Positions 62,315-64,000 of a stretch of 64,000 nucleotides of DNA are shown here, piece after piece. Positions within the stretch are counted from its first letter, which is position 1, and each line of letters begins with the position of its first letter. Below the pieces are notes generated by a model that saw only the letters and a program-made list of their open reading frames with translations, was not told where the DNA came from and did not search any database. A program made the translations under genes and the position numbers. The stretch comes from Saprospiraceae bacterium. GTDB taxonomy: Bacteria > Bacteroidota > Bacteroidia > Chitinophagales > Saprospiraceae. The stretch covers positions 434,001 to 498,000 of the forward strand of contig JADKBO010000002.1 in the NCBI GenBank assembly GCA_016715105.1, written 5' to 3'.

Positions 62315-63747
62315 GGCATTAGCGTCAACTTAATATTATTAATGTGTCTAATACTTCACCGAAAGATTTTCTATCCGTTCGTTTATCATAACAAGCAAAG
62401 CGAGCTAGTAGCTCTAAATAAAGGTCTTGATTGAAGTCCATATCTGGCTCGTAGTTGTTTCTCCAAAATTTCGAAAATTTGATTGGACTGAGGTGTTTGC
62501 CATATTTCTCATATATTCTTAACTTAAGCTGCAAAAATTGAGGTCCGGTAATTATTAAAATATAAAGTAGCAATAGATTTAGGAGCATCTCAGATCTAGC
62601 CTCGCTTGGTGTTTTACTACAATACATTAACTTATTTAAATCAAAATTTTGCTTCCACTCTTTAAACATAATTTCTATTGTCCAGCGTAATTTATAGATT
62701 TCAAATAACTCCATGCCAGATATTTCTTCTTCAGCAATGTTTGTGATGTATATATTATAATTTGCTAGAAACTTGGATTTATTTGAAATTGTGCAATCCT
62801 TGTGTCTGGAATTTATTTGCTGTTGTCTTTTTTTCATTGCTTGTTCGGGTGAAACCTTATATCCAAACACTCTTACTCGAATTTTCTCCTTTTTATTTAA
62901 TAAAACATTCATATCGAATTTAAATATTCCTTTCTTTTCCTTGGCTTTGATTAGTTTAACAAGATCAATTTCTTCGCCGGTTTTTTCATCAAAAATGCAT
63001 ATCCCTACTGAAAGTTTTGAAATGTAGAAAGCACCTATGTTATGTATATCCTTGAAAACAGAAGTGACAAAGTATCCTAAATCCCTAAGTAATAGATCAC
63101 CTTTGTTTAATAGCTTAATAATTTCTCTGGCATATGAGCGATCGTTGGAAGTATAAGTACATTTTTCCATCTTGATTACAGCGTTGGATACAAGATCAAA
63201 AACTACTTGAATTCTACCCATAGCTTTAACAGAATTGCCATTGGAAATCCCAGAGGAGTATCCATAGTGACTCTGTGGTAAGTTAACAAGAGTGCTGTCT
63301 TGAACTAAAACTCTATTAAATCTACTAAGTATACCAGTGGTTTGAGCACTTACATTAGATAAGTTCTGAAGGCATAGTTTATTAACCAATTCAGAAACAA
63401 AGTCTTTACGATTAAAATGCAGTTTTTTATCAAGACTCTGATGAGATACAATATTGCCAGCTAATTGACTCAGGCAAATTGCCCATTGTCTCAATGAAAA
63501 ATTAGATTTTGTGAAACACATAAAACACGAAAGTAAGAAAAGCTTTGGTGAAACCTTTCTATAAGCTCTGTGACAAAATTTTGTATCAAAAGCAATTTGG
63601 TCAACATTAATATTGTCGAAAAAATTCATAATTTTACTGTGCATAACTAGGTTGTTTGACGATGAATTAGTGGTATAATACAAAGTTAAACAACCTATTA
63701 TGTATTTAATATAAAAATATATAAATAATTAAGTTGACGCTAATGCC
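62315..63747. mobile_element. Intact IS4-like insertion sequence, 1433 bp
   Basis: Bounded by 20-base perfect terminal inverted repeats: GGCATTAGCGTCAACTTAAT at 62315-62334 and its reverse complement at 63728-63747. Flanked by the 5-base duplication TGAAA. It carries one transposase gene. Inserted in the loop of a GAACCC/GGGTTC palindrome, so the insertion looks recent and clean. Confidence 0.92.
62325..63683 (-). CDS. IS4-family transposase
   Basis: 452 residues, uninterrupted. DDE residues are visible: Asp in VLVQDSTLVNLP, Asp in LLLRDLGYFVTS, Glu in YKLRWTIEIMFKEWKQNFDL, with the YREK-like Y..R...E......K motif. An N-terminal helical domain precedes it. The last codons overlap the left terminal repeat. 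The element is probably active or recently was. Confidence 0.9.
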   Translation of the reverse strand: MYYTTNSSSNNLVMHSKIMNFFDNINVDQIAFDTKFCHRAYRKVSPKLFLLSCFMCFTKSNFSLRQWAICLSQLAGNIVSHQSLDKKLHFNRKDFVSELVNKLCLQNLSNVSAQTTGILSRFNRVLVQDSTLVNLPQSHYGYSSGISNGNSVKAMGRIQVVFDLVSNAVIKMEKCTYTSNDRSYAREIIKLLNKGDLLLRDLGYFVTSVFKDIHNIGAFYISKLSVGICIFDEKTGEEIDLVKLIKAKEKKGIFKFDMNVLLNKKEKIRVRVFGYKVSPEQAMKKRQQQINSRHKDCTISNKSKFLANYNIYITNIAEEEISGMELFEIYKLRWTIEIMFKEWKQNFDLNKLMYCSKTPSEARSEMLLNLLLLYILIITGPQFLQLKLRIYEKYGKHLSPIKFSKFWRNNYEPDMDFNQDLYLELLARFACYDKRTDRKSFGEVLDTLIILS

Positions 63748-63752
63748 TGAAA
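63748..63752. repeat. Target-site duplication TGAAA (right)
   Basis: Pairs with 62310-62314. Confidence 0.85.
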
Positions 63753-63769
63753 GGGTTCAATGTGAATAG

Positions 63770-63955
63770 CCCCGTGCGGAGCTCGGGGAAATCAGTACCC
63801 AAATTCCCTCCAACCCTGAATAGGGGTTGAATTGGCCACCATATTGTTTAATGAGTTGAAAGATTGTTTTTTGGAGTCAGTTATTCATGGATTGGTTCCG
63901 ATAGCTGTCGGAAGGAAATCGATACGAGGTGTGATGCAGAACCCAGAATGGGTTC
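63770..63955. repeat. Cluster of four different hairpins
   Basis: CCCCGTGC-GGA-GCTCGGGG (63770-63788, one mismatch), CAACCC-TGAATA-GGGGTTG (63811-63829), CCGATAGCTGTCGG (63898-63911) and GAACCC-AGAAT-GGGTTC (63939-63955). No gene is visible in 63753-64000. Confidence 0.7.
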
Positions 63956-64000
63956 AATCTGATTCGCAAATAAAATCAATGCAATCAACCGCGATTCAAA

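Overview
The window looks like chromosomal DNA of a free-living Bacteroidetes bacterium, most likely of the Saprospiria/Chitinophagia type. Evidence seen in the sequence: low G+C, type IX secretion (T9SS) C-terminal sorting domains (YPNP...) on secreted proteins, promoter elements of the Bacteroidetes form TAnnTTTG, a hybrid two-component sensor (propeller-Y_Y_Y-kinase-receiver-AraC), FG-GAP/VCBS proteins, FISUMP domains and 'VGIGTTNP' surface proteins. I saw no rRNA, tRNA or CRISPR array.

Layout. 0-5.7 kb: end of a T9SS protein, then a leftward housekeeping run (thiolase, methyltransferase, QueD-like synthase, tetrapyrrole methylase) and an amidohydrolase lipoprotein. 6-9.4 kb: an IPTL-CTERM protein, a thioredoxin-fold protein and a PfkB sugar kinase. 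9.8-20.8 kb: two copies, in opposite orientation, of a two-gene carbohydrate cassette (a small secreted sugar-binding-like protein followed by a GH43/ricin-type hydrolase). Each copy is preceded by the same promoter and palindromic operator. Two FG-GAP proteins and a run of small membrane, VanZ, DUF1801 and GNAT genes lie between and beside them. 21-24.7 kb: envelope protein, secreted alpha/beta hydrolase, TlpA-like protein. 24.9-32.9 kb: a PAS-LuxR regulator beside a leftward cluster of four large 'VGIGT' surface proteins with lectin-like domains. 33.4-39 kb: split hybrid two-component sensor and a serine hydrolase. 39-49 kb: REP-like tandem repeats, ABC-F protein, DUF4272 protein, sulfatase, second serine hydrolase and an ArsR-AHSA1 pair. 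49-59.7 kb: accessory stretch with an ankyrin protein, a VOC protein, a RelE/ParE toxin-antitoxin pair, a PanA-type (HTH-Panacea) toxin-antitoxin pair, a broken large secreted protein, a degraded transposase between two truncated genes, and a DUF6602 nuclease-like gene. 60-64 kb: a Tat-exported serine hydrolase, long direct repeats, heptamer arrays, and an intact IS4-like element sitting in the loop of a palindromic repeat.

How parts fit together. The sugar-binding-like proteins, GH43 enzymes, sulfatase, PfkB kinase and hybrid sensor point to polysaccharide use, although no SusC/SusD pair is in the window. The four VGIGT proteins plus the LuxR regulator look like one adhesion or surface-lectin locus. 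The toxin-antitoxin pairs, IS elements and DUF6602 gene mark a variable region.

A caution on quality: at least eight apparent frameshifts in seven otherwise normal genes can each be repaired by changing the length of a homopolymer run by one base. This points to homopolymer errors in the assembly rather than widespread gene decay.
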